A stretch of 48,850 bases of DNA from an uncultured Eggerthellaceae bacterium (GTDB lineage Bacteria; Actinomycetota; Coriobacteriia; Coriobacteriales; Eggerthellaceae). The position numbers and the translations under genes are program-made. This document shows, piece by piece, positions 24,900 to 32,442 of this stretch (positions are counted from its first letter, which is position 1; every line of letters starts with the position of its first letter). The stretch covers positions 1-48,850 of the forward strand of contig CALBGP010000037.1 in the NCBI GenBank assembly GCA_937892845.1, read 5' to 3'. The notes under the pieces were generated by a model that worked only from the letters and a program-made list of their open reading frames with translations, searched no databases and was not told where the DNA came from.

Positions 24900-25559
24900 C
24901 TACGCCTGGGGATTTGCGGGCGGAACCGGAGATGCCCCGGGATCAGCGGGAGCGGCAGCCATGTTGACAACAGGTGCGACCGGCGCGTTCCCCTGCCCGA
25001 AACTGACCGTGGGCGCTCCTGAGGCCGTCGCGTTCGCATCGAAGCTCTGACGGGGCTTGAAGCCGAACATGTTCGCGAAAAGCACAGCCGGGAACATCTG
25101 AATGGCATTGTTGTATTTCATGACCGTGTCGTTGTAACTCTGGCGCATGTAGCCGACCTTGTCCTCGGTGGCGGTAAGCTCAGCTTGCAACTGCTGGAAG
25201 TTGACGTTTGCCACCAACGTGGGATAGGCCTCGGAGACGGCCATCAGACTCCTCAAAGCACCCGTGAGCATGTTTTCGGAAGCCATGCGATCCTCGGGAG
25301 TGGCGGATTGCATGCTCGCGTTGCGCGCCGCGATGACGGCCTCGAGCGTTCCGGACTCATGCGCCGCATACCCCTTGACGGCTTCAACCAGATTCGGAAT
25401 CAGGTCCAAACGACGCTGCAGCTGCACATCGACCTGCGACCACGCGTTGTCGACCATGTTGCGCAGCCTCACGAACTTGTTATACATGCCGACTATCCAA
25501 ACGACCAGCACGACCACCACAACGGCGATGACGATGCCGACAATCATTCCGGTACCCAT
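24900..25559 (-). CDS. LemA family protein
   Basis: A 219-residue LemA family protein. One N-terminal membrane helix (residues 4-25) is followed by the conserved YNKFVRLRNMVDNAWSQVDVQLQRR (27-51) and DLIPNLVEAVKGYAAHE helices. A long helical body with NFQQLQAELTATEDK follows, and the tail is Ala/Pro-rich. The role is unknown; structures show a four-helix bundle on the outer face. A frame continues 190 codons upstream but is low complexity. ATG 25559 has aaagggg upstream and gives the typical LemA N-terminus. The C-terminal FNANMFGFKPRQSFDA-type segment is the usual end of the family, with the Ala/Pro extension beyond it specific to this protein. Confidence 0.92.
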   Translation of the reverse strand: MGTGMIVGIVIAVVVVVLVVWIVGMYNKFVRLRNMVDNAWSQVDVQLQRRLDLIPNLVEAVKGYAAHESGTLEAVIAARNASMQSATPEDRMASENMLTGALRSLMAVSEAYPTLVANVNFQQLQAELTATEDKVGYMRQSYNDTVMKYNNAIQMFPAVLFANMFGFKPRQSFDANATASGAPTVSFGQGNAPVAPVVNMAAAPADPGASPVPPANPQA

Positions 25560-26109
25560 GGCGGGAACCCCTTTCTCGATATCACACGGCCCCAGCACGG
25601 ACCGCTTGCTCCACGATGCCGCATGCGCCGCAACGACGCGTCCATTATACGGCACCGAGGAAGGTGCGCCGGAGGCGGCGGGGCGCACGAGCCCTTTGCG
25701 TTTGGCCAAAAATGCGCGCTGTGCGAGGTCGCAATCGTGCATTTCGTCCATGTTTGGCCACACGGACCCGAAATCTTGGAGCGCGCCTGCGGGTGCCTCG
25801 TGTTTCCCCAGGTCAGAAGCATGGCGAAAAACCGAGGTCAGATGGAGCCGAAAAACCCACAGGACACAGCTCGCGTTTTTGTCCAAATCCAACCCCCCAA
25901 GCAACGACGGGGCGGGCTCGGGCGGTTCGGGCGAAGCGGGCGGGCTCGGCGGGGCGGACGGCTCGGGCGGGCGGAGCGGACTCGGCGGGGCGGGCGGTTC
26001 GGGCGGGACCGGCGGGGCGGGCGAAGCGGGCTCGGCGGGGCCGGCGGGGCGGGCGGTTCGGGCGGGCGAAGCGGTCGGACGGTGCGAACCAGGCGGCGCA
26101 GACGGGAGA
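25560..26109. other. 550-bp non-coding region upstream of lemA
   Basis: No gene is recognised, although GC bias keeps frames open. The region holds a minus-strand TATAAT (25649-25644) about 80 bp before lemA, the 17-bp dispersed sequence at 25802-25818 shared with 6791-6807, and the low-complexity array at 25909-26087. Confidence 0.55.
25909..26087. repeat. GC-rich degenerate tandem array of ggcgggNNN-type units
   Basis: About 180 bp made almost only of G/C-rich 9-bp-like units such as ggcggttcg, ggcgaagcg and ggctcggcg. In the plus frame it would read as Gly-x-x repeats and on the minus strand as Pro-rich repeats, but neither has a start signal. It sits just after the stop of the TlpA-like gene at 26110. 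Confidence 0.75.
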
Positions 26110-26847
26110 TCAGGCGGCAGGCTGGGCATCAATCAGCGGAACCACGATATCGGACATGATCTGGTACATGTCCCCACGGTACGAGCCGTTGGCAATGAAC
26201 TGAACCGTGCCCTCGCGATCGATGATCACCGTATACGGAATGCCCGAAGAAGGATAGGCCGCAGAAGTTTCCGAGTTCTCCATGGACCAAACGAAATCGT
26301 AGCCCGATTCCTGAGCGTACTTGAGCGCCGAACCGCTGTCATCGCCGCGGTTCACCGCAACAACCACCAGGTCGTCGCCGTATTCCTGAGCGAAGCGATC
26401 CCAGACGGGCATATCGTTCACGCAGTACCCGCACCATGTGGCCCAAAACGTCATGATTACCACCTTGCCCTTGAGATCGGACACGGTAAACGCATCCCCG
26501 GAGGCGATGGCGCCGCCTCGGCCGTCAACAACGGAGTTGGCGAAGATGGCGGTCAGCCCCACGTCGGGCGCGGCGAAGCCTTCCTTTGCAACACCCAGCT
26601 CGGCCGCGGGCGTGCCGTCGGAATCTGCCCCGTCCTCCGGGTCTCCGAACGAGCATGCGGAAAGTCCCAGGGAAAGAACCGCCGCGACAACAAGCGCAAG
26701 GACAACGCAGACGGCCCAGATAGGATTGTCGAAATGAGCGGAAGCAACGGGATGAACGGAATTGACGGAAGCAACGGAATTGACGGAATTATCGGGATGG
26801 ATGGAGTTATTGGAATTGCTGGAATGGATGGAAACGGTGTCAGTCAT
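26110..26847 (-). CDS. TlpA-family thioredoxin-fold lipoprotein
   Basis: A 245-residue exported thiol-disulfide oxidoreductase. A polar N-terminal tract with NSV-type repeats (residues 1-40) precedes a hydrophobic signal (about 43-62) ending in LSAC, a lipobox. The thioredoxin domain follows (about 100-245). FWATWCGYC gives a CGYC active site and GIPYTVIIDREG the cis-Pro loop. TlpA/ResA-like proteins reduce extracytoplasmic disulfides, for instance during cytochrome c assembly. The gene starts 3 bp after the NapH-like polyferredoxin gene, which with the 46-residue CXXC protein forms a small redox operon. The 40 residues before the signal are odd, and a shorter start is possible but was not found. 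Confidence 0.87.
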   Translation of the reverse strand: MTDTVSIHSSNSNNSIHPDNSVNSVASVNSVHPVASAHFDNPIWAVCVVLALVVAAVLSLGLSACSFGDPEDGADSDGTPAAELGVAKEGFAAPDVGLTAIFANSVVDGRGGAIASGDAFTVSDLKGKVVIMTFWATWCGYCVNDMPVWDRFAQEYGDDLVVVAVNRGDDSGSALKYAQESGYDFVWSMENSETSAAYPSSGIPYTVIIDREGTVQFIANGSYRGDMYQIMSDIVVPLIDAQPAA

Positions 26848-26850
26848 GGC

Positions 26851-27864
26851 CTATCCCCTTCGCAGTTCGGCCTGCAGTTCAAGAAGGGAGAACCGGATAG
26901 CGCCCTGCTCGCACGCACTCACGCATACGCCGCACTGGATGCACTCTCGGTCCCCGACTTCGCGGATGTCCATCTTACATGCGGCAACGCACGCTCCGCA
27001 GTGCACGCACGCTTCTTCGGCGACCGTCCATCGAAGAAGCGCAAAACGATTGAAAAACGAATACAGAGCGCCCAGAGGACACAGGAAACGGCAAAACGGG
27101 CGGTACATGAACAGGCATGCCGCAACAAGCGCCACCAACACGAACATCTTCCAATTGAACAGAGGACCCATCATCTGGCGCAGATCCTCGTTCATGGCCA
27201 GAAGGGGAATGCCCGCCTCCAGAGTGCCCGCAGGGCACAGCCATGCGCAAAACGCGGGCGTGCCGACGCCCGTGACCTGCAGCAACGCAAGCGGAGCCAC
27301 GATGACAAGACCCGCGAGCACGATATATTTCACCCACGACAGGCGGCGGCTCCATGTCCCCTTGCGCACTTTCGGCAGCGGAATCTTGTCAAGCAGATCC
27401 TGGATGAAACCGAAGGGGCACAGCCATCCGCATACGGTACGCCCCAGCACGGCCCCGAATGCCAGAAGAAGTCCCACAACGTAGAATGGAAGCACTCGCC
27501 CGCTGGCCACAAGCGCACCCTGCAGCGCACCGATGGGACACGCCCCCACGGCACCGGGACATGAGTAGCAGTTCAAACCGGGCACGCACACCTGCTTGGT
27601 GGCCGCGCGGCTGATCTGGCCGGTTGCAAACCCCTGGAAGTCAAGGTTGTAGAGCAGAGCCGCAAGAAGCTGGATGATGTGGCGCTTGAACGAAGATGGG
27701 CCCCGGCCGCCATGCGGGCGCTCGGAAACGGCTGCGGCGACGGGAGCCGACGCGGCAGCGGGGTCGGAGGCGGACGCGGCAGCGGGGTCGGAGGCGAATG
27801 CAGCAGCGGGGTCGGAGGCGGGCGCGGCAGAAAGCGATGCCCGAGAGGAATCAGCCACGGCCAT
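26851..27864 (-). CDS. NapH/CcoG-like polytopic [4Fe-4S] membrane protein
   Basis: A 337-residue membrane polyferredoxin. After an Ala/Asp/Pro repeat tract come membrane helices carrying the CxxxCP motifs CGWLCPFG, CAWLCPAG and CRFLCPLG that define the NapH/CcoG/RnfC-like 4Fe-4S_5 family. The C-terminus has two classical clusters (CVHCGACVAACKM and CIQCGVCVSACEQ). A periplasm-side CYSCPGAVGACP lies near the start. Such proteins carry electrons across or along the membrane to partners. The ATG at 27864 shares its A with the TGA of the CXXC gene (TGATG), showing translational coupling. The frame to 28071 is spurious, overlapping that gene. Confidence 0.9.
   Translation of the reverse strand: MAVADSSRASLSAAPASDPAAAFASDPAAASASDPAAASAPVAAAVSERPHGGRGPSSFKRHIIQLLAALLYNLDFQGFATGQISRAATKQVCVPGLNCYSCPGAVGACPIGALQGALVASGRVLPFYVVGLLLAFGAVLGRTVCGWLCPFGFIQDLLDKIPLPKVRKGTWSRRLSWVKYIVLAGLVIVAPLALLQVTGVGTPAFCAWLCPAGTLEAGIPLLAMNEDLRQMMGPLFNWKMFVLVALVAACLFMYRPFCRFLCPLGALYSFFNRFALLRWTVAEEACVHCGACVAACKMDIREVGDRECIQCGVCVSACEQGAIRFSLLELQAELRRG
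27749..27830 (-). repeat. 24-bp in-frame tandem repeat encoding Ala/Ser/Asp/Pro units
   Basis: Units 27749-27772 and 27773-27796 are identical, unit 27797-27820 differs at two or three bases, and a partial copy follows. They encode repeats of the type SDPAAASA at the N-terminus of the NapH-like protein. Because 24 is a multiple of 3, unit loss or gain would keep the frame. Confidence 0.85.
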
Positions 27865-28004
27865 CACCCTATCCCTATGCACTCGTAGCACACCAGAGAT
27901 GCCTTGCGAAACACCGCCAGCGCGTCGCCCTGCATGGCGCCTACGGCAATGAACACCGCAGCGACGGCCAAAACAACCAGGCACACAGCCATCGTCCTTT
28001 TCAT
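27864..28004 (-). CDS. CD1871A family CXXC-motif small membrane protein (46 aa)
   Basis: A 46-residue protein with a basic start (MKRTM), one hydrophobic helix (about residues 6-24) and a conserved end, VCYECIGIG, containing the CXXC pair Cys39/Cys42. This pattern is the CD1871A family of clostridia and other anaerobes, found beside a NapH-like polyferredoxin and a thioredoxin-fold protein exactly as here. It is likely a membrane-bound dithiol partner in electron transfer to the outside. Ggag lies before ATG 28004. The stop TGA overlaps the ATG of the NapH-like gene, and the ispE stop is 15 bp upstream. It is easily missed because of its size. Confidence 0.85.
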   Translation of the reverse strand: MKRTMAVCLVVLAVAAVFIAVGAMQGDALAVFRKASLVCYECIGIG

Positions 28005-28019
28005 GGTTCGCTCCACAGG

Positions 28020-28946
28020 TCAGCGCAGCACGGCCGCGCGGATGCCGGAAAGATTCGTGGTCCGCGCCCACAGACCGCGGCTACGCGCTTCAGCGCAGAT
28101 CCGATAAGCCGCGTCGAAGCCTTCGCAGACGGCGAAGGTGGTTGAGCCGCTGCCGCACAGCAGGACGGCAGGCTGGCCGTCGGCGCCTCGCATGACGCCG
28201 GAGCACCCGGAAAGCCACGCACGGATTTCCGCGAGCTCGGGCAAGATGGACTCAGCGGCGGGGGCAAGGTTGTTCAGCAGAGGAACATCCCCGGCGCAGA
28301 CGGCGCCGTGCATGGCCTCGCGGACCTGAGGATCTATGGAAACCGGGGCCTCGTCGAAGGCCCGGTATGCCGCACCCGTCGAAACCCCCTGGTCGGGACG
28401 GATAAGGACAAGCGTCGCCTTGCCGGGATCAAGGCGCGCTTCAAGCGCTTCGCCTGCACCGGACATGCGCGCGCAGCCGCCGTACAGAAAGAAAGCCACA
28501 TCCGCACCGAGTGAACCCGCCACGGACACGGCAGAAACGCCAAGCGGATCTTCGCCCCAGAGCGCGCACAGACCGGCAATCACGGCTGCGGCGTCAGCTG
28601 ACCCTCCGCCAAGCCCTGCTCCGTGGGGAATGCTCTTGTCGATTGCAATACGGACCTGCTCATCATCCGTGCGGCCCAGGGATTCGGCCAAGCGAATGGC
28701 CGCCTTGTAGGCGATATTGTCCTCAGCGGCCACATCGAGCGGAGCCACACCGCCGTGTTCGGCAACCGACACGGAAACGGCCAAGCCCTCCCCTGCTGCA
28801 CCGGGTTGCGCGGATACGGTCACGAGGTCGTGCAGCGCAAGAGCATGCATGACGGTCTCAACATCATGGTAGCCGTCCGGTCGGCGCTGCCCTATGCCCA
28901 GGTAGAGGTTGACTTTTGCCGGTGCGACAACCTTCACGGTCCCCAT
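28020..28946 (-). CDS. ispE: 4-(cytidine 5'-diphospho)-2-C-methyl-D-erythritol kinase
   Basis: A 308-residue GHMP kinase that phosphorylates CDP-methylerythritol in the non-mevalonate (MEP) isoprenoid pathway. The opening VVAPAKVNLYLGIGQRRPDGYHD is diagnostic: Lys in APAKVNL and the DGYH segment are the substrate-binding and catalytic region. IPHGAGLGGGSADAAA (about residues 104-119) is the ATP-binding glycine loop. The C-terminal LLCGSGSTTFAVC matches the GSG-x-x-x-FA motif of GHMP kinases. The length is usual. The gene lies 8 bp after the activase gene and 15 bp before the CXXC gene in a co-directional run, with no obvious functional tie to either. Confidence 0.93.
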   Translation of the reverse strand: MGTVKVVAPAKVNLYLGIGQRRPDGYHDVETVMHALALHDLVTVSAQPGAAGEGLAVSVSVAEHGGVAPLDVAAEDNIAYKAAIRLAESLGRTDDEQVRIAIDKSIPHGAGLGGGSADAAAVIAGLCALWGEDPLGVSAVSVAGSLGADVAFFLYGGCARMSGAGEALEARLDPGKATLVLIRPDQGVSTGAAYRAFDEAPVSIDPQVREAMHGAVCAGDVPLLNNLAPAAESILPELAEIRAWLSGCSGVMRGADGQPAVLLCGSGSTTFAVCEGFDAAYRICAEARSRGLWARTTNLSGIRAAVLR

Positions 28947-28954
28947 GGAATCTC

Positions 28955-29947
28955 CTATCGTGTTCGCCTCACGGACACGGCGCCGCGGTCGCAGCGGTTG
29001 CCCCAGGCGTCAATGAGTTCGCCTTCGCGATACACGCAGATTATCTCACAATGGTTGGAGCACTTCGCGCACTCCGCCTCACGCGTTTTGAACTCGAAGT
29101 CGGCGGCGGCGAAGTCGAAGGGATGCGCCTCGCATACGCAGCCGGCATCGGGCTTGACGCCCTGCGAAGCCTCGGCGGCAAGCAAGGCGGCTCCGAACGC
29201 GCCCATCAAATGACCGTCGGGGTCAACCAGAACTTCGCAACCCAAAAGCTCCTCGAAGAAATGCACGACGCCCACGTTCTTGCTCACGCCGCCCTGGAAC
29301 ACCACAGGCGCCACGATCTTCTTGCCCTTGCCCACGTTGTTCAGGTAGTTCGACGCAACGGCCTTGCACAAGCCCGCGATGATGTCCTCACGCGCGTAGC
29401 CCATCTGGATCTTGTGGACCAGGTCGGATTCCGCGAACACCGTGCAGCGGGCGGCAATGTTGGCGGGGCGCTTCGAGGACAGGGCTATCTCGCCGAACTC
29501 CTCAACTTCGACACCCAAACGGTGGGCCTGGCTGGAGAGGAACGCTCCCGTGCCGGCAGCGCACAGCGTGTTCATGGCATAGTCGGTTGCCACGCCGCCT
29601 TCGACGCAGATGATCTTCGAATCCTGGCCGCCGATCTCAAGGATGGTGCGAACATCAGGATGCAGATACGTGGTGCCCACCGCATGGGCGGTGATCTCGT
29701 TTTTGACCGTCGTGGCATTGAGCATGGCGCCGGCGAGCTTGCGCGCGCTTCCCGTAGTGCCCACGCCGACAACCTGCAGCTTCTCCCGGTCCACCTGACC
29801 GGCCAGATCATCGATGACGCGGCGGACGGCGTCTGTGGGATTGCCCTCGGTCCACAGGTACGAGCGCGCCACAATCTCTCGCGACTCGTCTATGATCACA
29901 CCTTTCGTGGAAATGGAACCGATGTCTATGCCCAGGTAAGCCTTCAT
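28955..29947 (-). CDS. acyl-CoA dehydratase activase (ASKHA, HgdC-like)
   Basis: A 330-residue ATPase of the ASKHA (sugar kinase/HSP70/actin) superfamily, COG1924. The phosphate-1 loop is GIDIGSISTKGVIID (residues 6-20) and the phosphate-2 region is IGGQDSKII. The two cysteines that bridge a [4Fe-4S] cluster between subunits in HgdC are present in LCAAGTGAFL and ARCTVFAESD. HgdC-type activases use ATP to drive a low-potential electron into a dehydratase-type partner. The start ATG 29947 follows ggaggag. A cysteine-rich tail (CVCEAHPF, CAKCSNHCEIICVY) is extra and could bind another metal. The two partner-like genes lie just upstream at 30011-32183. Confidence 0.9.
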   Translation of the reverse strand: MKAYLGIDIGSISTKGVIIDESREIVARSYLWTEGNPTDAVRRVIDDLAGQVDREKLQVVGVGTTGSARKLAGAMLNATTVKNEITAHAVGTTYLHPDVRTILEIGGQDSKIICVEGGVATDYAMNTLCAAGTGAFLSSQAHRLGVEVEEFGEIALSSKRPANIAARCTVFAESDLVHKIQMGYAREDIIAGLCKAVASNYLNNVGKGKKIVAPVVFQGGVSKNVGVVHFFEELLGCEVLVDPDGHLMGAFGAALLAAEASQGVKPDAGCVCEAHPFDFAAADFEFKTREAECAKCSNHCEIICVYREGELIDAWGNRCDRGAVSVRRTR

Positions 29948-30010
29948 TGTCTCCTCCGTATCGTGGAACAAGGCGAAGCGTGCGCCACTGCAAGTCCGCC
30001 TCAGCGCAGG

Positions 30011-31201
30011 TCAGCGGCGCGTGCGCCGCCACGCAATCATGTCGTAGAACGCCTCAAGGCGCGTATCGAGCCCGGTGTCGCTTGTCTGCGAGTCGTAGCT
30101 GAGGTACAAGATGGGCATGCCCGTTTCGCGGCTGATGCGCTGGAGAACCGGCATGCAGTCAACCTCGGGCGTACAGCCCGAAGACTTCAGGTGGATCACA
30201 CCGTCGAACCCTTCGTCCGCATAACGCTTCGCGGCGGCGATGGTCATCGACGAGGTGGGACCCATGTCGTAGGACACGTACTCGGACACTTCGGCACGCA
30301 GGGCGGGCTCATCGTAGTGAAGGTTGCGGCTGGTCAGCGTCAAAAGCCTGTGCAGCTCAACCCCCATGCCCAGCATCTTCTCCTCCACGCCCAGGTTGCT
30401 GTGCCCATCGACGGCCGTGAAGAATTCGCCCACCAGGCCGACACGCAACGGGCGTTGCGGCTTATCGGTGGCCAAGGCGCCCAAGGCGGCCATGCCCTCG
30501 GCATGCGCCTGGACGATATCGGCCTCGCACGTGGCGGCGCGCATAGCATCGTGATAGCGACCCAGCTCACGGGCGAAGGACCCCGGCTCCACCTCGAAGC
30601 CGGCGTTCGCCAGATAAAACGCGTACACATCGTCGAGGCTTTCAAGCATCTTGAACGCGGCGAGCATGTTGCGCACGCCCTTGGCAACCGACAGATTGGG
30701 GTTGACCACCTTCTTGCAGAGCTTGACGTAATCCGCCACGGGCTTGGATGTCAGCGTGGCGAAGTTGATCATCTCGAAGTCATAACCCATATCGCGCAAG
30801 ATGGCTTCCTGCAGTTCGCCGTAATAACCCAGGCGACACGGACCTGCGAACTGAACCAGGACGTCGGCGCCAAGCTCCAGCGCCTCGATGTAGTCGCCCA
30901 GGATGTGTTTGAACGGTGCGCAGACGAAATCGTTGGAATTGGCCGCGCCCAGCTCAAGCGTTCGTTTGGTAGGGGCAGGCAGGGCAACGAAATCTGCGTC
31001 GAGGACGTGCTCCACGAAGAACTTGAACGCGATGTCATAGTAGCTGTAACGGAAAAACGCAACTTTGGTGCGGGCGTGGCGGTTGCGCTTGGCGCGCTTG
31101 CGCGGCTGAACCGTGCGAAACTTCCCCAACGCCGCATCGCCCAGACGCACGCGGGCGTCATTGAGGCGGGACTCAGCGTCTTGGCGGCGCTCATCAGCCA
31201 T
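30011..31201 (-). CDS. 2-hydroxyacyl-CoA dehydratase-like protein, COG3581 type
   Basis: A 396-residue cytoplasmic protein related to the 2-hydroxyacyl-CoA dehydratase D-component family. It is of the branch (COG3581) that travels with an activase and a DUF2229 protein, for which no reaction is proven. Cysteines that could hold an Fe-S cluster sit in FVCAPFKH (about residue 79), FAGPCRLGYYGE (about 107) and HLKSSGCTPEVDCMP (about 350). The basic N-terminal 40 residues are extra. The start overlaps the end of the upstream gene by 8 bp, so they are coupled. Together with the activase it looks like a split version of the 1400-residue fused proteins of clostridia. Confidence 0.8.
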   Translation of the reverse strand: MADERRQDAESRLNDARVRLGDAALGKFRTVQPRKRAKRNRHARTKVAFFRYSYYDIAFKFFVEHVLDADFVALPAPTKRTLELGAANSNDFVCAPFKHILGDYIEALELGADVLVQFAGPCRLGYYGELQEAILRDMGYDFEMINFATLTSKPVADYVKLCKKVVNPNLSVAKGVRNMLAAFKMLESLDDVYAFYLANAGFEVEPGSFARELGRYHDAMRAATCEADIVQAHAEGMAALGALATDKPQRPLRVGLVGEFFTAVDGHSNLGVEEKMLGMGVELHRLLTLTSRNLHYDEPALRAEVSEYVSYDMGPTSSMTIAAAKRYADEGFDGVIHLKSSGCTPEVDCMPVLQRISRETGMPILYLSYDSQTSDTGLDTRLEAFYDMIAWRRTRR

Positions 31202-32183
31202 GGACGTATCCCCCTTTGCGCTGGTACTGCAGGATGTCGACGAAGCTTTCGATGCGCGTCTCCAATCCTGCCGTGCCGCTTTGCGCGTCGATGGTCAGCG
31301 TCAACGTGGGCTTGCCCTGAACGCGGCGAGCCACGATGTCATTGGTCATGGAATCCGGACCGCACGGGAACGCGCTCACCAGCACCACGCCGTCAACCGA
31401 TCCGCTCTCCAGCGCGATCACGCCCGTCAGCTCACGGTTGACCGACCACGGCATGGTGGGCGAGAAGTCATAGCTGGCCTCAAGCGCACGCTGCGCATCG
31501 AATGCATCGGCGAAGGCGACGAAAGCCCCGTTCGCTTCAAGGAGCCGCACCACTTCGCCCCCTATGTAGGGGTCGTGGGCCACATACGGATGGGCCACCA
31601 GCATGATGACAGGCTGCTGGGCGGAAGCGGCGGCCTCTTCGCCCCCATGGGCTTTGCGAATCCGCTCCAGACCATGGCGCTGTTCCGCCTCGCGCTGGGC
31701 GCGGGCTTTCTCATATGCCTTGCGGGCGACCTTGTAGGCGTGGCGTGATTCCTTGGGCGAAGCACCCAGGCGCACACCCAGGTCCACGAAGGCATCTTTT
31801 TCGTCCCCGTGGGGTTTTTGCCCGTCTATCAGGCACGACAGCACCTGCACATCCTGTGCGGCGAAGGTGTTCGCCACCACATCGGGCAGAGCCTGGAACT
31901 TCGTGCAGTAGCTTTCGCGGCGGTTTCGGCCCACTATGCTGGGAACGAAGACGGCGTCGCATGCGCCGACAAGCCGCGACACGTGGCCCATGTAGACCTT
32001 CGATGCAAGGCAGCACTCATCAACCGAAATGCGGGCGCCTTCGTCCGCTATATCGGCATCGGTTTCAGGGCTGAGCACCACGTTGCGGCCCAGCTCCTCG
32101 AAAAACGTCTTCCACAGAACGCCGAAACGGTAATACATCAGCGCGCGAGGAATCCCGATTGTTTTGATTTCTGATTCTTCCAT
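31194..32183 (-). CDS. DUF2229 / COG3580-type acyl-CoA dehydratase-related protein
   Basis: A 329-residue protein starting with the DUF2229 signature KTIGIPRALMYYRFGVLWKT, followed by ELGRNVVLSPETD and DECCLASKVYMGHV, where Cys-Cys may bind an Fe-S cluster. The C-terminal half has SAFPCGPDSMTND, a typical Cys-Gly-Pro loop of 2-hydroxyacyl-CoA dehydratases. ATG 32183 is chosen because the family usually starts just before the KTIGIPRAL strand; the ribosome site is weak, and an ATG at 32192 is almost as good. The gene is first of the seven-gene run to 26110, and its promoter must lie in the gap to the divergent permease gene. Confidence 0.8.
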   Translation of the reverse strand: MEESEIKTIGIPRALMYYRFGVLWKTFFEELGRNVVLSPETDADIADEGARISVDECCLASKVYMGHVSRLVGACDAVFVPSIVGRNRRESYCTKFQALPDVVANTFAAQDVQVLSCLIDGQKPHGDEKDAFVDLGVRLGASPKESRHAYKVARKAYEKARAQREAEQRHGLERIRKAHGGEEAAASAQQPVIMLVAHPYVAHDPYIGGEVVRLLEANGAFVAFADAFDAQRALEASYDFSPTMPWSVNRELTGVIALESGSVDGVVLVSAFPCGPDSMTNDIVARRVQGKPTLTLTIDAQSGTAGLETRIESFVDILQYQRKGGYVHG

Positions 32184-32442
32184 GGGTCCCATGTTCCCAT
32201 ATGAGGATGCGGCTTCACGGCCTCCCGCCAAGATGTTGCGGAACTGCAAACTGGCCGCCATCTCGCGCACTTCGCCTATCATGGATATTCCACAATCCAT
32301 GACGAGATGGTAACAATCAGGGATCACAGTCGCCGCAAGAGAGTATCTTCCTCCATGCATGGTGAGATGCCGGGTACCCCCACGCGCCTGACCGCCGCAT
32401 CCGCCATATGCACGCCACGATCAAACCGCACGAGGGACATCC

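Noticed and set aside
25560..26132. N-terminal extension of LemA with a proline-rich repeat
   Set aside because: The frame is open, but LemA's own ribosome site and typical membrane N-terminus at 25559 make the upstream part non-coding. The proline-rich part is the reverse reading of the GC-rich array.
25264..27564. A 766-codon plus-strand open frame
   Set aside because: It lies antisense to lemA, the TlpA-like gene and the NapH-like gene, has no ribosome site and reads as Gly/Arg/Ala-rich low-complexity sequence. GC bias explains the openness.
28916..31441. An 841-codon plus-strand open frame
   Set aside because: Antisense to the activase and COG3581-like genes; composition typical of a reverse-frame shadow.
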